Assembly (NCBI GenBank): GCA_945875845.1
Contig: CAMCMB010000023.1
Coordinates: forward strand, 1-64,000
Direction: 5' to 3'
DNA: 64,000 bases
Source: Pirellula staleyi DSM 6068
GTDB taxonomy: Bacteria > Planctomycetota > Planctomycetia > Pirellulales > Pirellulaceae
This document shows positions 50,081 to 59,860 of the stretch, piece by piece. Position 1 is the first letter of the stretch. Every line of letters begins with the position of its first letter. Under the pieces are notes generated by a model. It searched no databases and had not been told where the DNA came from. It saw nothing but the letters and a program-made list of their open reading frames with translations. The position numbers were made by a program, and so were the translations under genes.

Positions 50081-53000
50081 TCAGTCATCCCATTTTTGCA
50101 TTGTCGAAACCAATTTTTGCAAATTTTCCCGTCGCTTCTCAAACAATGCAAACATGGTGAGGATGATAATCCCCAGGACAATCCCCGTAACATACCATAC
50201 CCAAGTTTGCTGCAAATCGACTGCGGCGTGCCAAACGATGCTAAACAAAGCCACGCACAAGAACATGGTTCCCAACCACAGCATGGCTCGAATCCTCGCG
50301 CCAATCCCAAATAGAATCCCTGCAATGGAGAGAACCGCGAGAACCATTGGCATCCACGGTGCCTCGGCGATTCCTCGCATAAATAACTCGGCAGTCGATG
50401 CAACGTAAATGCTGCTTGTCGCAAGGTAACGTGCAGCCGCAACTTGTCGTCGCTGCATCCTGTCGCGAAGAATCTGAACGAGCACCAACACACACATCGC
50501 GGGCGGAATCACCCAAAGCTGCGGATGCGTAGCAAAAGAGAATTCGGACTCGTGCAGCAAGTACCAGAGTCCGGCGTTTGCAAATAACAAACATAGGGCC
50601 CAATACAACATCGATTTCCGTAGATAACCAAACGATCCATAGGCAGCGGCAGCACACCATAAGGAGATACTGTAATGGACACCGGAAGGTAACATCCAAT
50701 GAGCCAAGGCCGGCAAGAGCGGTAGTATTGCTCCTGTTCGGTAAAGTGGTTCGACAAGAACGCCAATCCGTCGACGCTTGGCCCATTCCGATGCACCGAG
50801 CCCCAGAAACGACAAACCGACAATCACGATCGGCCATACGCTTTGCAGCCATCCCGAAAACAACCACGGAAGCCTCAAGCGAACATGAACGACTAAACCA
50901 AGCAGTAGGATTTCGGCCGCATAGACATAGGCTGTTCGGCCCCGTTCCGATAAACCCAACGGATCTCTGCCGGGTAGCAAGGCTGCTGCCAAACACAGCG
51001 CCATGGAAATAAGGATTGTCAGAATCGTACAAACGAGCGAAACAGACGATCCGGTCTCGATGGAAAGTTGCCCAAACATGGATGCGGAATCAGCGACTAA
51101 GCAAAACAGCACGCATCCGGATGCGGTCGCCACCAGTCCAGGCATACACTGGAGCGCGGCTTCTTGCCAAGCTTGTTTCATGCCGAACCACTTAACAAGC
51201 CCAAACCCATACAAGGCTCCCACCACGGCCAGCGACAAACCTGCCGACGCAAGATGGTCGATCCATGAAATGCGGTATATGTCGAAGAAATGCCAGCCAA
51301 ACGCAATCCCGGCCATGGCTCCCAAACGCAACGAAATCGTCCTTAGTGCCGTCGTTCCAGTCGAATCACGCTTGGTCGAATCTCGGACTCCTGAGACGTC
51401 TGCTCGGAAATCCTTGTAGCGAGCCAGAAAACCGACCGCGATCGCCACCGCCAGGATGGCTTGTGAAGTCGCTAATCGAATAGGCTGCGAGTCCGAAAGG
51501 AACTGAGCGCTCCAGCCAAGTCCAGAGACGAGCAAAGCCATCATCGTATTGGCAACAACGACTGCGGTCGATGCAGGGCGTGTTCGCATTGGATCGGTTG
51601 GTTGGTCAAATGATTGGTGAGGCGATTCCGTCGGTACGAAGGGGAGCTTCGGAAAAACGTTCAGTCGGTTGACGCTGTCTCGAATGCGATCACTTGCACG
51701 CCAGACAAAACTGCTCGCTAGGCAAAACGCGGCGAACAGCAGCGTTGAACTCCACAGCAACTGTGTCGAGCTGGGGGCTAGCACCTGGATAAAACAGATA
51801 ACACCGCAAAGGGTGGAGAGATAGGTTAGGAGGTCCGCGTCGGTGCAATGTCGATACCAATACCCAACAGAGCTCGCAACAAAACAAAGCAAAATTGCAA
51901 CAAGGTAGAATTCGATTCGGAAAACACCAATCTCACTTACTAACGCTAACGCATACCAGCCGAAACTAAGGCAAGTCAGCATTCCAGTGGCGAACCGCAG
52001 AAACGGCCGTACCTTCGTTCCGAATCCTACGAGTGAGCTCACGATGCACATGAATGCCGATATCGCGATCTGTGTTAGTAACGTCGACAAGGCAAGATCG
52101 ACCAAGTTTGCTGTTGGAATATGATGCCAACAAAATACGAACCCTGCTGTATGTGCCAGCAACATGGACCGGACCACATACACTGCAATCCCGCTTCGCC
52201 ACGCCATGGCCATCGCAGCCATCGAAGTCATGCTTAGCAAACCTATCGAGAGCCCACTGCCGTTGATTTCAAAAAGCTCACGAAAGGCAAACAAACCGGC
52301 TGAAACATTCGCACTATCAAAGCACCATCGAAGCGGTGATTGACGATTCTCCCGGTTCGTCCTCCAAACCAACGCAAACGCAGTAAACAGAAGTGCTACC
52401 GACGCTGCCGCAACCGATAGCTTGATATCGCTCAACATACTTGCTGAATAGATTGCGACCAAACCGCCGATCGCCAAAATCCACCAGCATTCGTTCACTT
52501 GTACCTTGCCTGTTTTCGCGACCACAAACGTCACTAAGCCCGCCATCGTCAATCCGATACTAGCCAACCCAAGGTGGTGGATGGCTGATCCATTTGCCAA
52601 TGCCAATACGATTCCACCAGCGATTCCCATGACCAAGAAACCGATCGCAATTTGTTGAAGGCATTGCTGCCAATAGGCTCTGTCCAATGACAACTGAGAC
52701 GGCGCGAGCTCGGTATCTTCATGGCGCGAGGCTTGGCGGCGAGTGTACCACTGCCAACACAAAACATAGATTCCGCCCAGAATGCAAAGCATGGCAACCA
52801 GACCGATCCAAGCTGCTGGCTTCAATGCATTCGATTTGAGAGTCAGCATGTAAGCGGCCAAACTAGAGCACTGCAAGACGAGGCAGGAACCAAACGAAAG
52901 AAAAGGGCTTGGGCGTGACGCGGCTGCCACGAGCAATCCTATAGAAAACAACAACATTGGGATGGCATAGGAGGGTGCAAGCCCCATTCGCATGAACAAG

Positions 53001-56000
53001 CTATTTGCGTTTGGACCGGTTAAGGGATGGTTTACCAACGCGAGGACGACTTGCAAAACCAACCATGCAACGAATGGGAACGACATCAAAGTCGCAAGCG
53101 TGAGGGTTTGCGTTGATCGGTTTGTCTCACCATTTCTCGTCGGAATGGGTAGTCTAAGGAACATGATCAAGAGACCGACCATTCCGATTCCACCCACGAC
53201 TGTCCAAATCGCCCAATCAAAACCAGTTGGTTGTCGTCGACTCAATGAACCTACCATCACAATGCATGCACCGACGAATAAAGGAACCAAGACTTGGAAT
53301 ACAAGCAGCTGAAATAGCCGGTCAAACTGGAGCACTTTCTTGAGCGGTTCCGTTTCCGTGGTTGCGGAGGCCCACACCATTGGCGAACCGGTATGCCATT
53401 GACATAGCACCACGCACCCAACCAAGAAGCAAATACTTAGCTCCCATCTCAGCGCAGACGCGACAGCGACTTCCGATTCCCAACTCGATGCAATCGGAAA
53501 AACGATGGATATCAATACGGATAGAAAAAGTCCCCACCGAAGCGAACTAGGTTGAGTTGCCAACAACAAGGCTGAACTTGCCAACACGACTATCCAAAGG
53601 ATGACAACTCGTGGAATTCCAGCAATCCTGTTTGCAGCGCCTTCGCCTGACCAAGTGAACGCTGCATGCGGAAAGCTTGGAATCGAAAACTGTTGTATGG
53701 CAGGTATCTCTCGCGTCTGTGCCACCCCGTTTAGTTCAAAGGACACGGTCTGGCTTTGGCTTGAGAAATCCCGAGGCACAAGCTCTTGGAGTGAACCTGG
53801 AGCAGCGCCATATGCACACAGTAGCACAGTCGCAACGCCCAGGGTCAGTAGGGCTGGCCTTGCTAGAATGGATTGATGAATACCATTCAAGCGTGTCAAA
53901 ATCCCTTGCCCCGAAGAATCACTCTGGCGATCCAGCCACGCTCGCACAAGGATGATGACCGAAGCGAAGCAGGCGATCCACACCATCTCCAATTGAACCG
54001 AATGCGGATGCAACAAGCCAAAATGAACTTCCGAGAACCATGATTGTTGCTTTGAGTGTTCGTAGATCGCCATCGCACCCGATATCGCGGCAATCGACTG
54101 AGCCAACGTCCAAAAACTCGGTCGCATCAAAATCCATCCAATCGCCCCCCATGCGACCGCTAACACGATCCCAACGGGAGAGGAAAACAACTGTGATTCC
54201 GGACGCATTTGCTGCCGAACCGATTCCAATTCGCTTGCGATCAACCAAAGACAACAAAGCACCGATGCGATGGTTGCGGCAACCTGCATCCAAACGCCGA
54301 GAATGCGATCACGGTTTGTGCCCGTTGGCATCAAATATCCGCGAAGCGATCCTGCGGCCACGAATGCAAACGTTGCAACGATCATCGACCAAAAGCTCGA
54401 TGCAAGCCAACCTTGTTCCATCATCCATCCAAAACGGATCGCTTGAAGTGAAGCGATCAGGATGAAAACGCCAGCGACGATGTCGTGATACGTGGGGCGA
54501 CGATACGCAGCGACGACGATCAGCGCGGTCGCGTAGAGAAAATAGATCGCCGAAACGCTAGTGGCGTACTCATGTCGTCCCAATCCAAAAACACCGATGA
54601 TGGCGAGGCCTGCAATTCCAATGAACCAGGCAGAACGCAAGGAAACGAGACCAAGTGCGAATCGATTGCTTCGATTCAAAGCTATGGAACCGATCAAGAT
54701 TGCGGTGCTACAACCAATCAACGCAAATCCCGAATCGGGCGAGACAAGGGCGTTCCAAACGACCCGCCAATCCTCTTGGTTAAAACGAACATGGCCACTT
54801 GCAATATGAAAAAGCAGCACAACAGCGCAACTTGCAATGAAGTACAAACTAGACGCAATCGATGAATGCTTGGTATGGTTTGCAACAAGAAACAAAAGAC
54901 CCGACAGTCCAATCAAGGACAGTAGCAACCAAACGGGTGTTGGCCAAGCAAACAGCAAACTTAGAATACCAATCGAAATAGCTCCTGCTGCCATAAGTAT
55001 ACTTGGCAACCACCAACGTGACCCCTTACGTAAAGTCGCTTGGATATTGAGCCCATAAAACAGTACTGGAAAGGCGATAACGGATGCCAAGGGGCTCAAT
55101 AGATGAATTGTCTGCCATCCTTTTCCAGAGCATGCAACCAAAAGGCCAAAAGCGAGAGTGAATCCGAAAGTTCCTAACGCCAAAAGCCGAAGGGCGGAAT
55201 CGAATTCTTTGGTCGTTGACTTGAGATGCTCGCGCCATCCCAACAACATGGGTGTCACGTAAAAGGAAATGAGACCGCCAGCAACCAAATAAAGCCCAAG
55301 CCCGCTTGTTTCCATGGTAACGAAACGCCTGACGAGCAAATTAGAAAGAGCAAAGCCAGACGCTGTCAACGTGGTCAAGACAACGGTTCGTGGTGTCACG
55401 ACTTGTGAGGCAAACCACGTTAGTACACTCAGGAAAAAGAGAGACAACAGCTCGCCGCTGATGGTCCAAGAATCCCACCCCATCCCCAACGTGAAGATCG
55501 CGAATGCCAAGAAGTTCAACGGCACAAGCATCATGCCGATCATGAGTATACCATGGCTCGTCGTTGGCAACTTCCATCGATACCAAGCGTTGAGCCCGAG
55601 GCCTAGGATGGCTGCATTGATACCGGTGAAGATCGAAAACTTTAGCCATGGTCTCGATGCGATATGTTGCCAGAAACTGAGTACCAAGGCCGCCGAACAG
55701 CAAACGATCATCAATCCGCCAATCAACTCGCCCCACTGAATGTTCTTTTCCTCCATGAACGCGCTAAGCCATTTCGACCACGTGCGAACGGGTTGCATCG
55801 GTTTTGCTAGGTTGGCATTCGGTTCGCCGTCATGATAATCTCGATCCAGTGCATGAGCCGTGATAACCGGTGGGCTGACAGACGGATCTTTGACACTCTC
55901 TTCAATGCGATAGGAAACCTGTTTGCTTAAATTCGGCTGCGCAACATTCGATTGAATAAGTACAGGGGGGATTGGAGCAGGCGATGATGTATCGACTAAC

Positions 56001-56416
56001 GGGGGCGTCAAAGGCTGACGGCTTGGGATACTGGGTACTAATGTTTCCGGTGCAATCACCGAGGCAAGGGTGGGCGAAACATCGCTTGCGGAGTTTGGGT
56101 TGGGGTTGGGGGTGGCATTTCGCAAAGATTCCCGAAGCTTCTCGACGACTTGCTTGCCCCGTTCGAGTGCTTCTGAATCAATCAGTTTGCGGTTGAAAGC
56201 TTCGTTGAGCGAGAAAATGCAGATGCTCAAGGCCTTGTTGGGATCAACCGCTCGGCTAGTCCAACCACATCCGCCGCACGCTTTCGCTTGACTGGTAAGA
56301 CGTTTGTTGCAATCGGGACATCGCCGATTGGATAAAAAAGGGAGGACGTATGCTGCGAATAGAAAAAACCCAAGTAAAACGCAAACGACCAAAACTTCCA
56401 TCGAAGAAAAAAACAT
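50081..56416 (-). CDS. Giant polytopic membrane protein with N-terminal zinc ribbon
   Basis: The largest gene in the window, 2111 residues, with no recognised named family (it has a general resemblance to the many-helix DUF2157/DUF2339 proteins). An N-terminal membrane helix (7-28) is followed by a zinc ribbon (Cys33, Cys36, Cys47, Cys50), a helical segment and a long Pro/Ser linker (about 95-210). The rest, from about residue 225, is dozens of membrane helices, roughly half in pairs joined by short loops, with charged breaks near 840, 1230 and 1580. It ends in a basic tail. A small transporter- or sensor-like role is possible but unknown. Divergent from imuA; the acetyltransferase follows. 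Confidence 0.75.
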   Translation of the reverse strand: MFFSSMEVLVVCVLLGFFLFAAYVLPFLSNRRCPDCNKRLTSQAKACGGCGWTSRAVDPNKALSICIFSLNEAFNRKLIDSEALERGKQVVEKLRESLRNATPNPNPNSASDVSPTLASVIAPETLVPSIPSRQPLTPPLVDTSSPAPIPPVLIQSNVAQPNLSKQVSYRIEESVKDPSVSPPVITAHALDRDYHDGEPNANLAKPMQPVRTWSKWLSAFMEEKNIQWGELIGGLMIVCCSAALVLSFWQHIASRPWLKFSIFTGINAAILGLGLNAWYRWKLPTTSHGILMIGMMLVPLNFLAFAIFTLGMGWDSWTISGELLSLFFLSVLTWFASQVVTPRTVVLTTLTASGFALSNLLVRRFVTMETSGLGLYLVAGGLISFYVTPMLLGWREHLKSTTKEFDSALRLLALGTFGFTLAFGLLVACSGKGWQTIHLLSPLASVIAFPVLFYGLNIQATLRKGSRWWLPSILMAAGAISIGILSLLFAWPTPVWLLLSLIGLSGLLFLVANHTKHSSIASSLYFIASCAVVLLFHIASGHVRFNQEDWRVVWNALVSPDSGFALIGCSTAILIGSIALNRSNRFALGLVSLRSAWFIGIAGLAIIGVFGLGRHEYATSVSAIYFLYATALIVVAAYRRPTYHDIVAGVFILIASLQAIRFGWMMEQGWLASSFWSMIVATFAFVAAGSLRGYLMPTGTNRDRILGVWMQVAATIASVLCCLWLIASELESVRQQMRPESQLFSSPVGIVLAVAWGAIGWILMRPSFWTLAQSIAAISGAMAIYEHSKQQSWFSEVHFGLLHPHSVQLEMVWIACFASVIILVRAWLDRQSDSSGQGILTRLNGIHQSILARPALLTLGVATVLLCAYGAAPGSLQELVPRDFSSQSQTVSFELNGVAQTREIPAIQQFSIPSFPHAAFTWSGEGAANRIAGIPRVVILWIVVLASSALLLATQPSSLRWGLFLSVLISIVFPIASSWESEVAVASALRWELSICFLVGCVVLCQWHTGSPMVWASATTETEPLKKVLQFDRLFQLLVFQVLVPLFVGACIVMVGSLSRRQPTGFDWAIWTVVGGIGMVGLLIMFLRLPIPTRNGETNRSTQTLTLATLMSFPFVAWLVLQVVLALVNHPLTGPNANSLFMRMGLAPSYAIPMLLFSIGLLVAAASRPSPFLSFGSCLVLQCSSLAAYMLTLKSNALKPAAWIGLVAMLCILGGIYVLCWQWYTRRQASRHEDTELAPSQLSLDRAYWQQCLQQIAIGFLVMGIAGGIVLALANGSAIHHLGLASIGLTMAGLVTFVVAKTGKVQVNECWWILAIGGLVAIYSASMLSDIKLSVAAASVALLFTAFALVWRTNRENRQSPLRWCFDSANVSAGLFAFRELFEINGSGLSIGLLSMTSMAAMAMAWRSGIAVYVVRSMLLAHTAGFVFCWHHIPTANLVDLALSTLLTQIAISAFMCIVSSLVGFGTKVRPFLRFATGMLTCLSFGWYALALVSEIGVFRIEFYLVAILLCFVASSVGYWYRHCTDADLLTYLSTLCGVICFIQVLAPSSTQLLWSSTLLFAAFCLASSFVWRASDRIRDSVNRLNVFPKLPFVPTESPHQSFDQPTDPMRTRPASTAVVVANTMMALLVSGLGWSAQFLSDSQPIRLATSQAILAVAIAVGFLARYKDFRADVSGVRDSTKRDSTGTTALRTISLRLGAMAGIAFGWHFFDIYRISWIDHLASAGLSLAVVGALYGFGLVKWFGMKQAWQEAALQCMPGLVATASGCVLFCLVADSASMFGQLSIETGSSVSLVCTILTILISMALCLAAALLPGRDPLGLSERGRTAYVYAAEILLLGLVVHVRLRLPWLFSGWLQSVWPIVIVGLSFLGLGASEWAKRRRIGVLVEPLYRTGAILPLLPALAHWMLPSGVHYSISLWCAAAAYGSFGYLRKSMLYWALCLLFANAGLWYLLHESEFSFATHPQLWVIPPAMCVLVLVQILRDRMQRRQVAAARYLATSSIYVASTAELFMRGIAEAPWMPMVLAVLSIAGILFGIGARIRAMLWLGTMFLCVALFSIVWHAAVDLQQTWVWYVTGIVLGIIILTMFALFEKRRENLQKLVSTMQKWDD

Positions 56417-56599
56417 TTTGGAGTTTCACTTAAAAATACTAGGGTGTCATTCGTGATAACTCATCTTAGACCACGAAAGTCACACTTCGTTGGCATTTCG
56501 GCGATCGGATAACCAAAAAAAGGCTCTTCCGCAAAATTCGTGCCCCCGCCATTCGGTACACGACCGAACGGAGGGCTTAAGCCCCGAACGCTTCCTGCT

Positions 56600-56616
56600 G
56601 TGACCATTCGTGTCAC
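56600..56616. promoter_or_regulatory. GTGAC-N7-GTCAC inverted repeat upstream of imuA
   Basis: A 5-bp inverted repeat with 7-base spacing 75 bases before the imuA start, in the region between imuA and the giant membrane gene. Could bind a dimeric regulator; the short arms allow chance. Confidence 0.3.
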
Positions 56617-56655
56617 GTGCCTCTGGTCTTTTGTTCATGGACGCCAGCAATGGCT

Positions 56656-56667
56656 AATGCTAGCATT
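56656..56667. promoter_or_regulatory. AATGCTAGCATT palindrome, candidate damage-response operator
   Basis: A perfect 12-bp palindrome 24 bases before the imuA GTG. Because imuAB genes are usually under LexA or similar control, this is the best operator candidate in the region. The planctomycete LexA motif is not known to me, so this is inference. Confidence 0.4.
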
Positions 56668-56690
56668 TAGTTTCGCCGATAGATGAACTT

Positions 56691-57650
56691 GTGAAGCCGA
56701 CCATGACCCCCTATTTACCACTATTTGCCCAGGAGCCTTGCGAGCCGCAGGTGCGTCCACTTGAGCCGCAACTCGCCAACGCGCGGGCACCGCAACTCGA
56801 TAACGTGCGGGCAGCGCAGCCGCAAAGCCTCAGCGTGCAGTCGCAATTGTCTGCCCCTGTTTGCAGCCCGCTGCTAACGTTGGAGTTGTTGGCTCGTCAG
56901 ATTCGGGACATGGAAACAGCAGGTCGGCCAGCCCGAGAAAGCATCCCCAGCGGATGTGGCTTGATGGATCGACATTTACCCCATGGCGGACATGCTCGCG
57001 GCAGCATGGTCGAGTTGATTCGACACGGAGCAGGTTCTGGCGTCTCGTCGCTCGCATTGATGATCGCGAGACAAGCGATGGACGAGGGGAAGTTCCTGAT
57101 CGTGGTCGATACACAGCAGCAGTTTTATCCACCTGCCATGAAATCGCTCGGCATTCCCCTGGAACGTGTCATCGCTTTGCAGCCAGCCAATCATGCCGAT
57201 GCAATCTGGGGAATAGACCAAGCCTTGCGATGCCAAGCCGTAGGGGCCGTCATTGCTGAGATCGGCAATCTAGAGGATCGCGTCGCCAGGCGTCTGCAAT
57301 TGGCTGCAGAACAAGGTGGTGGACTGGGAGTATTATTGCGAGACACACGCTCCGCGAGAACGCAACCGAGTTGGGCCGATGTGCAATGGATGGTTCGTTG
57401 CGATGTAAAACGTAATCTGCAGCTACCGGTCCTAGCCACGCAGCATCAAGACGTTCGATGGTTCGAACTTGAATTAGCTCGATGCAACGGTGGCCGAACA
57501 GGCGCTCGATTCACCGTTGGTGTGGACGCTTGTGGACGATGGATCGATGTACCAATCAAGAGTGAGGCTCGTTATGAGCAAGCGAGTGCTTTGCATTTGG
57601 CTGCCCAACTGGCCCAGCCAACGCGTCGCCGCCGCGATATCGCAGGCTGA
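56691..57650 (+). CDS. imuA: ImuA-like RecA-fold protein
   Basis: A 319-residue protein of the ImuA/SulA-related family found next to imuB in mutagenic-repair cassettes. The N-terminal 60 residues are Gln/Pro-rich. The RecA-like fold starts near residue 75 (PSGCGLMDRHLPHGGHARGSMVEL), with the P-loop region reading HGAGSGVSSL, which lacks the Walker A lysine. Walker B-like 'FLIVVDTQQQF' follows. It probably helps translesion synthesis by connecting ImuB and polymerase. Start GTG 56691 or ATG 56703; neither has a good ribosome-binding site. imuB starts 77 bases before its end. Confidence 0.78.
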   Translation: MKPTMTPYLPLFAQEPCEPQVRPLEPQLANARAPQLDNVRAAQPQSLSVQSQLSAPVCSPLLTLELLARQIRDMETAGRPARESIPSGCGLMDRHLPHGGHARGSMVELIRHGAGSGVSSLALMIARQAMDEGKFLIVVDTQQQFYPPAMKSLGIPLERVIALQPANHADAIWGIDQALRCQAVGAVIAEIGNLEDRVARRLQLAAEQGGGLGVLLRDTRSARTQPSWADVQWMVRCDVKRNLQLPVLATQHQDVRWFELELARCNGGRTGARFTVGVDACGRWIDVPIKSEARYEQASALHLAAQLAQPTRRRRDIAG

Positions 57651-59355
57651 GCCCAAAACAAGCCCATCTGCCACCAAGCCAATCGGCCCAATCATTCTCC
57701 ATGCGCGAGATGCTCGACGAGGCCGACTCGTCGCTGCTGCCAACGCCACCGCGCGAGCCCTTGGCGTCGTTCCCCATATGCCGCTCAGTCAAGCGAGTAC
57801 GCTCTGCTCGGAAGCTCAACTGATTGAACACGATCCGCAAGCCGACATCGAAGCGATCTGTTCCATGGCGGAGTCGGCTCAGTGCTTTAGCCCCATCGTC
57901 GGCATTGAGCAAATCGACGAACATCCCTGGGCCGGCCGATCTCTGCATCAGCCCCAATCGATCTTGCTCGACGTGACAGGCATCGCGCCAATGTTCGGCG
58001 GTGAGACCCAACTTGCCAACGCAGCAACGGATTGGGTTGCCGCGCAGGGATATCTCGCATCCATTTCCATAGCAGGCAGCGTCGGCACCGCTTGGGCACT
58101 CGCCAACTATCGCCACCGTGCCCAGATCGCAATCGAACTAGCCAACCTCGAACGCACTCAGGATTTTCATGCGGTGCACAAAACAATCTCCATCCTAGAA
58201 CCCAACCAATTGGTATGTGCGACCACGTTTTTATTACCCATCGAAGCCTTGCGATTGGATCAGCCTACGGTGGCAAAGCTCCACCGATTAGGCATCCGCA
58301 AAATTGGACAGCTCGTCGAGCTTCCGCGAGCTGGACTCGCATCGCGTTTCGATGATCGGTTGATAATGCGAATCGATCAAACCGTAAACCATCGACATGA
58401 GCCAATCATTTCGTTGCACGCTTCACCCGATCTCGCAATGGAGGAAAGCTTAGAACATCCAACACCGCTAAGAGAAACCATCGACGCTGTCCTCAAACAG
58501 CAACTGGAGAGACTTGCTCAACGTTTGGACACGATGGGGCATGGCGTGATACGCCTGGTGTGCCGTATCGAAATGGAACGCAACTCGATCCCCGTTGAAT
58601 CCTACGATGATCCGAGCAACGCTCAGTCAGGATGTGTTGTACGCGTGTTCCAAATCGGACTCTACCAACCCTCCAGCGAACCAGAACATCTTTTTTGGTT
58701 GCTGAGCGGTCAGCTCGACGCTCAGTATTCCAAAGGGAAAAAAAACAAGAGTATCGGTAATCTCTGGGCAAAAACCATCAGCATTCAAGCGACATTGACG
58801 GCACCCCTCGCTTGGCAACAGAGCGATCTGTTCGATCGTCATACCGCTACCCATCGCGATGCCATCGCCAAACTCATCGACAATCTCAGTGCGAGAATGG
58901 GGCGAGCAGCCGTGGTCGCCCCGACGATTCATCGCGATCCTCAACCTGAACTTGCGTACTCGTGGCGCCCACTGACGGGATGGCGCAGGGATGGCTCGAT
59001 TCAGGAGACAAAAAGAAAACTAACACGTGCACCTAAGCGTGATTTTGCCAACGAGCTAGCCCTTGAGCCAAACGCAAACGAGCATTGGCGGCGACCGATG
59101 CGATTGCTGCATCCGCCCCGAAAAATGGAGGTCGAACGCATCGATACGTACGGAGTTCCTACTCAAACGACCTATCAAGGAAACCTCGTCGAAGTGAAAA
59201 ACGCGACGGGGCCCGAGCGGATCGATAGCGGTTGGTGGCAAGGGGCAACACAACAACGCGACTACTACCGTATCGAACTCTCGACGGGACCTTGGCTATG
59301 GATCTATCGTGACCGTCGCGATCAAAACTGGTACCTCCACGGCGAGTTCGATTGA
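57574..59355 (+). CDS. imuB: ImuB-like inactive Y-family polymerase
   Basis: A 593-residue Y-family DNA polymerase relative. It starts MSKRVLCIWLPNWPSQR where active polymerases have an acidic residue in hxxDhDxF, and reads ILLDVTGIAPMFGGE at the palm motif; the acidic pair of catalytic enzymes is missing, as in ImuB. ImuB acts as an adaptor that brings DnaE2 to the beta clamp for translesion synthesis. ATG 57574 overlaps imuA in a different frame, so the genes are coupled. No dnaE2 gene follows (the next gene is a DUF2089 regulator 176 bases on). Confidence 0.85.
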   Translation: MSKRVLCIWLPNWPSQRVAAAISQAEPKTSPSATKPIGPIILHARDARRGRLVAAANATARALGVVPHMPLSQASTLCSEAQLIEHDPQADIEAICSMAESAQCFSPIVGIEQIDEHPWAGRSLHQPQSILLDVTGIAPMFGGETQLANAATDWVAAQGYLASISIAGSVGTAWALANYRHRAQIAIELANLERTQDFHAVHKTISILEPNQLVCATTFLLPIEALRLDQPTVAKLHRLGIRKIGQLVELPRAGLASRFDDRLIMRIDQTVNHRHEPIISLHASPDLAMEESLEHPTPLRETIDAVLKQQLERLAQRLDTMGHGVIRLVCRIEMERNSIPVESYDDPSNAQSGCVVRVFQIGLYQPSSEPEHLFWLLSGQLDAQYSKGKKNKSIGNLWAKTISIQATLTAPLAWQQSDLFDRHTATHRDAIAKLIDNLSARMGRAAVVAPTIHRDPQPELAYSWRPLTGWRRDGSIQETKRKLTRAPKRDFANELALEPNANEHWRRPMRLLHPPRKMEVERIDTYGVPTQTTYQGNLVEVKNATGPERIDSGWWQGATQQRDYYRIELSTGPWLWIYRDRRDQNWYLHGEFD

Positions 59356-59457
59356 CATCTCAACGTCACCACTGTTTCTTTCCATTCGCGCACATTGAAA
59401 ATTAACGCGGACATGTTTTGGTCGCGATCCGCGAGAATCGTCGAACAACCTCAAAAA

Positions 59458-59491
59458 TAAACAAAACAAACCCTTGCTTTCGTTTTGTTTA
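59458..59491. promoter_or_regulatory. 10-bp inverted repeat overlapping a promoter
   Basis: TAAACAAAAC (59458-59467) and GTTTTGTTTA (59482-59491) are exact complements spaced by 14 bases. Between and after them lie TTGCTT (59474-59479) and TATATT (59496-59501) with a 16-base spacer, a good -35/-10 pair. An operator spanning the -35 box upstream of a helix-turn-helix gene points to autoregulation. Confidence 0.6.
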
Positions 59492-59530
59492 GTTTTATAT
59501 TTATCGAAAATGCTTTTTATTGAGGTGTGA

Positions 59531-59860
59531 ATGATCGAAAAACGGTGGGTCGACCGATTGACCAGTGATGATTTGGGTTTTCTAAAGCGATTCTTGCTGG
59601 CGTCTGGTTCGCTTAAGAAGTTAGCGGAGCAATATGGTATTAGCTATCCAACGGTGCGACTGAGGCTTGATCGACTCATCGTGAAAGTTGAGATTTTGGA
59701 TAACAACGAGGATATTTCCGAGTTCGAACGCCAATTGAGAGCGTCCTTTGCCGATGGCAAAGTGGACCAATCGACCTTTGAACTTTTACTAAACACCTAT
59801 AGGCAAGACGTTGAATCTCGCCGGGAGAATCGAGAACATGACAAGAACATTGTATCGTAA
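59531..59860 (+). CDS. DUF2089 helix-turn-helix protein
   Basis: A 109-residue protein matching DUF2089: 'LTSDDLGFLKRFLLASGSLKKLAEQYGISYPTVRLRLDRLI' (residues 10-50) is a helix-turn-helix with the typical 'GISYPTVR.RLD' turn. The C-terminal half is helical. DUF2089 proteins generally also have an N-terminal zinc ribbon; this one does not. GAGGTG five bases before ATG 59531. Probably a DNA-binding regulator acting on its own inverted-repeat operator. The membrane-protein gene starts inside its 3' end (ATG 59838), suggesting one is the sensor or target. Confidence 0.8.
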   Translation: MIEKRWVDRLTSDDLGFLKRFLLASGSLKKLAEQYGISYPTVRLRLDRLIVKVEILDNNEDISEFERQLRASFADGKVDQSTFELLLNTYRQDVESRRENREHDKNIVS

